From Helicobacteraceae bacterium (GTDB lineage Bacteria > Campylobacterota > Campylobacteria > Campylobacterales > Sulfurimonadaceae): 7,655 nt of DNA. The notes under the pieces are model-generated. The model made no database searches and was not told the DNA's origin. It was given only the letters and a program-made list of their open reading frames with translations. Positions 5,907 to 7,655 of this stretch are shown here, piece by piece. Every line of letters starts with the position of its first letter. Position 1 is the stretch's first letter. Position numbers and translations under genes: made by a program. The stretch is taken from contig JALUJE010000173.1 in NCBI GenBank assembly GCA_027057185.1, positions 1,769 through 9,423 on the forward strand. The letters run 5' to 3'.

Positions 5907-7271
5907 ATGGAGTATGGCTATTTCAGTGTTATACCACCGATTTTAGCCATTATAATGGCGCTGTTGACGCGTCATGTCCTTTTCTCGTTGTTTGCCGGTG
6001 TACTGTCGGCACAATATATTATGGCAGATTTTCAGCTGATGCAGACCCTTTGGGGAACGGTAGCACTGTTTGGTTCGCTCTTAGGTGAGCCATGGATTAT
6101 TAAGACCCTGCTTTTTGCACTCTTGGTGGGCTCGGTGATGGCATTGTTAAAAGCCTCTGGAGGCATTGATGGGTTTATTGAACTGCTGACACGTCGTTAT
6201 GCGCTGGTTCACTCCAAACGTTCGGCACTACTGCTGACCTATGGGGTGGGATTGGTCATTTTTATTGAATCTTCCATAACATCACTGATTGCTGGAACTA
6301 TCGGCAGACCGTTGAGTGATCGTTACGGCTTTAGTCGTGCCAAACTGGCATATGTTTGTGACTCTACTGCAGCGCCGGTCTGTTCACTCATTATGATTAA
6401 CGGTTGGGGTGCACTGGTGCTGGGATTGTTGGCGACACAGATCAGTAGCGAGGTGATTGAGGGAGAGAGTATCAGCTGGCTACTCGATGCGCTGCGTTAC
6501 AATTTTTACGCCATGACGGCTTTGCTGATGACCTTTGTGGTGATCTGGTTTGACTTGAAAGTAGGCGAGGATCGTGTGGTTTCCAAGAAGTATGGGTATC
6601 ACCATGCTACCTTCCGCCCAACAGCGAGTGCACTATTGATGCTCTTACCCATAGGGGTGATGATGATGACGGTATTTATCTCTTTGTATATCACCGGGGA
6701 AGGTAATATGTTGCGTGGCAGCGGTTCATCGGCAATTTTTCATTCGCAGGTGGCAACACTCTTCTTTATGCTGATCTATTATCTTTTGAAGCAGGTGATG
6801 CATGTGACACAATATGCTCGTGAAGCGTTGAGGGGATTGCGTTCCATGGGTGAGATTACTTTGATTTTGCTCTTGGCATTTGCTATGGGTGCCTCGACGC
6901 AGGATCTGGGAACAGGAATGTATCTGGCAGCATTTTCAGGTGATGTTTTGTCGCCGACTTATTTGGCAGGAGTGATTTTTTTGCTCTCAGCCGTTATGGC
7001 ATTTGCTACAGGAACCAGCTGGGGAACGTTCAGCATTATGATTCCTGTTGCTATTCCTATGGCAGTGGGAATGGATGCCAATGTTGCTCTGTGTATTGCC
7101 GCCGCCATTTCCGGCGGTGTGTTTGGCGATCACTGCTCGCCGATTTCAGATACTACCATCATAGCATCGCTTGCCGCAGGATGTGACCATATGGAACATG
7201 TTGTAACACAACTGCCGTATGCACTCATTTCAGGGACGTTTTCATTGGGACTTTTTATTGCTTTTTCGTAA
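5907..7271 (+). CDS. NhaC-family Na+/H+ antiporter
   Basis: This encodes a 454-residue inner-membrane protein with about 11 hydrophobic segments, the size of NhaC-family antiporters (Pfam Na_H_antiporter type). Such proteins exchange external protons for internal Na+ or, in some members, organic cations or acids. Family signatures are the first membrane segment beginning SVIPPILAIIMALLTRHVLF (7-26), KASGGIDGF (82-90), IESSITSLIAGTIGRPLSDR (120-139), DSTAAPVCSLIMINGWGA (152-169), ATGTSWGTFSIMIPVAIPMA (367-386), and the C-terminal block GGVFGDHCSPISDTT (403-417) followed by HVVTQLPYAL (431-440). The start at ATG 5907 is chosen because family similarity begins there; the open frame extends upstream to 5784, but only through the GNAT gene. 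There is no Shine-Dalgarno before this ATG, so translation probably couples to the GNAT stop 4 bases upstream. Ion specificity cannot be read from the sequence. The 3' end overlaps the convergent WGR-like gene by 17 bases. Confidence 0.93.
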   Translation: MEYGYFSVIPPILAIIMALLTRHVLFSLFAGVLSAQYIMADFQLMQTLWGTVALFGSLLGEPWIIKTLLFALLVGSVMALLKASGGIDGFIELLTRRYALVHSKRSALLLTYGVGLVIFIESSITSLIAGTIGRPLSDRYGFSRAKLAYVCDSTAAPVCSLIMINGWGALVLGLLATQISSEVIEGESISWLLDALRYNFYAMTALLMTFVVIWFDLKVGEDRVVSKKYGYHHATFRPTASALLMLLPIGVMMMTVFISLYITGEGNMLRGSGSSAIFHSQVATLFFMLIYYLLKQVMHVTQYAREALRGLRSMGEITLILLLAFAMGASTQDLGTGMYLAAFSGDVLSPTYLAGVIFLLSAVMAFATGTSWGTFSIMIPVAIPMAVGMDANVALCIAAAISGGVFGDHCSPISDTTIIASLAAGCDHMEHVVTQLPYALISGTFSLGLFIAFS

Positions 7272-7476
7272 TTTTAAAGCCCATGTGACGTTTTTCGTCA
7301 ATAATATGTAACGAACGAAACAGCGCCTCTTTTTTAGAGTGGTAGTACTCTTTAATACCTTTTTTCGAACAGTTTTTTCCGCAATGGTGTACGAGTAGAA
7401 AGTCATTAAAGAGTGTCGGATACATGGAAACTGAGTAGTAATGCGTCGTTTTTTTGTTATGTCTGTAGAGCGTCAT
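7255..7476 (-). CDS. Small stand-alone WGR-like domain protein (divergent)
   Basis: This encodes a 73-residue basic protein. Its pattern resembles a whole WGR domain: an opening strand with LYRHNKKTTHYYSV (3-16), then FNDFLLVHHCGKNCSKKG (23-40), a strand with EYYHSKKEALFRSL (43-56), and a final IIDEKRHMGF (58-67) that mirrors the Kxx-GY end of WGR domains. The signature W-G-R is replaced by Cys32-Gly33-Lys34. In PARPs and some bacterial multidomain proteins, WGR domains bind DNA ends or support protein contacts; single-domain bacterial versions have no established role, so I do not assign a function. The ATG at 7476 has only a weak purine stretch (AAAAGAA) ahead of it, but a plausible promoter lies about 30 bases upstream. 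The gene overlaps the antiporter 3' end by 17 bases. The family assignment is from pattern memory; the open frame itself is well supported by its position and domain-like pattern. Confidence 0.68.
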   Translation of the reverse strand: MTLYRHNKKTTHYYSVSMYPTLFNDFLLVHHCGKNCSKKGIKEYYHSKKEALFRSLHIIDEKRHMGFKITKKQ

Positions 7477-7506
7477 AATATTCTTTTACTGTTTTTGATA
7501 GCAGGT

Positions 7507-7512
7507 AGTATA
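7507..7512 (-). promoter_or_regulatory. Candidate -10 of the WGR-like gene
   Basis: TATACT on the minus strand, with a T- and A-rich tract at the -35 side (no clear -35 hexamer), would start transcription near 7500. That gives a leader of about 24 bases before ATG 7476. Confidence 0.45.
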
Positions 7513-7553
7513 CACTATTTTTTTAAAATAAAGAAATGGTAATACTGTTTATG

Positions 7554-7568
7554 TTAATTGTGAATTAA
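7554..7568. repeat. Perfect palindrome, candidate operator
   Basis: TTAATT-GTG-AATTAA is an exact inverted repeat with 6-base arms and a 3-base centre. It covers the -35 hexamer of the candidate plus-strand promoter at 7558-7586, a position where a repressor could act. In DNA this AT-rich (about 18% GC from 7501 to 7655) such a palindrome can arise by chance, so the operator role is only suggested. Confidence 0.35.
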
Positions 7569-7586
7569 TAAACATTTAGATATATT
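7558..7586 (+). promoter_or_regulatory. Candidate sigma-70-type promoter at the right edge
   Basis: TTGTGA (7558-7563) and TATATT (7581-7586) are separated by exactly 17 bases. They match 4 and 5 of 6 consensus positions. Transcription would start near 7593, about 26 bases before a possible start codon at 7619. The AT-rich background weakens the case. Confidence 0.45.
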
Positions 7587-7618
7587 CATTGGAAAAGATA
7601 AATAACATAGAAAGTTAT

Positions 7619-7655
7619 ATGATGAATAATAATAAATATTTTTTTACATTCTTTA
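7619..7655 (+). CDS. Possible 5' end of a gene leaving the window
   Basis: The final 37 bases read ATG ATG followed by ten more open codons (MMNNNKYFFTFF) up to the edge. A purine stretch, AGAAAG, lies just before, and a 17-base-spaced promoter lies upstream. The basic residue followed by aromatic hydrophobics could be the start of a signal peptide or membrane segment. With only 12 codons in very AT-rich DNA, this is a tentative call and no product can be named. Confidence 0.3.
   Translation, partial: MMNNNKYFFTFF

Noticed and set aside
1..7655. CRISPR arrays, insertion sequences, tRNA or rRNA genes, prophage or anti-phage defence loci.
   Set aside because: No regularly spaced repeats, terminal inverted repeats with a transposase, or tRNA/rRNA-like sequence were seen. 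The RecD2-like helicase sits with glyQ and is a normal repair enzyme, not part of a defence cluster.

Overview
The window reads as chromosomal DNA of a free-living member of the Campylobacterota (Epsilonproteobacteria). The main reason is the glycyl-tRNA synthetase alpha chain, whose sequence closely resembles Campylobacter-type GlyQ as I remember it. As is usual in that group, no glyS follows it. Coding regions have moderate GC by eye, while the last 155 bases drop to about 18% GC. A Sulfurimonas/Sulfuricurvum/Sulfurovum-type host is my inference and no phylogeny was run. I see no mobile element, CRISPR array, tRNA, rRNA or prophage gene.

Layout, left to right. (1) Positions 2-1219, minus strand: the first 406 codons of an exported M6-family (immune inhibitor A-like) metallopeptidase lipoprotein that runs off the left edge. 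It is uninterrupted, but it is easy to miss because its stop codon lies outside the window. (2) Positions 1220-1369: a divergent intergenic region with an extended -10 promoter for glyQ. (3) Positions 1370-4503, plus strand: glyQ followed after 2 bases by a RecD2-like SF1 DNA helicase that starts with TTG. (4) Positions 4498-5196, minus strand: a secreted YkuD/COG3786-type L,D-transpeptidase-family protein whose 3' end overlaps the helicase by 6 bases. (5) Positions 5197-5275: a short divergent promoter region. (6) Positions 5276-7271, plus strand: a GNAT-fold protein and an NhaC-type Na+/H+ antiporter, 4 bases apart. (7) Positions 7255-7476, minus strand: a small stand-alone protein resembling a degenerate WGR domain, overlapping the antiporter 3' end by 17 bases. 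(8) Positions 7477-7655: an AT-rich region with a likely promoter for (7) on the minus strand and, on the plus strand, a candidate promoter, a palindrome and the first codons of a possible gene leaving the window.

The genes form short, tightly packed transcription units with almost no spacer: glyQ-helicase, GNAT-antiporter, and three single genes read in the opposite direction. Functions are mixed: translation, DNA repair, cell wall, secreted proteolysis and ion homeostasis. They do not add up to an obvious dedicated system. The items most worth a second look are the variant zinc motif of the M6 lipoprotein, the WGR-like small protein without W-G-R, the GNAT protein lacking the usual pyrophosphate-loop glycines next to an antiporter, and the palindrome over the -35 element at the right edge.
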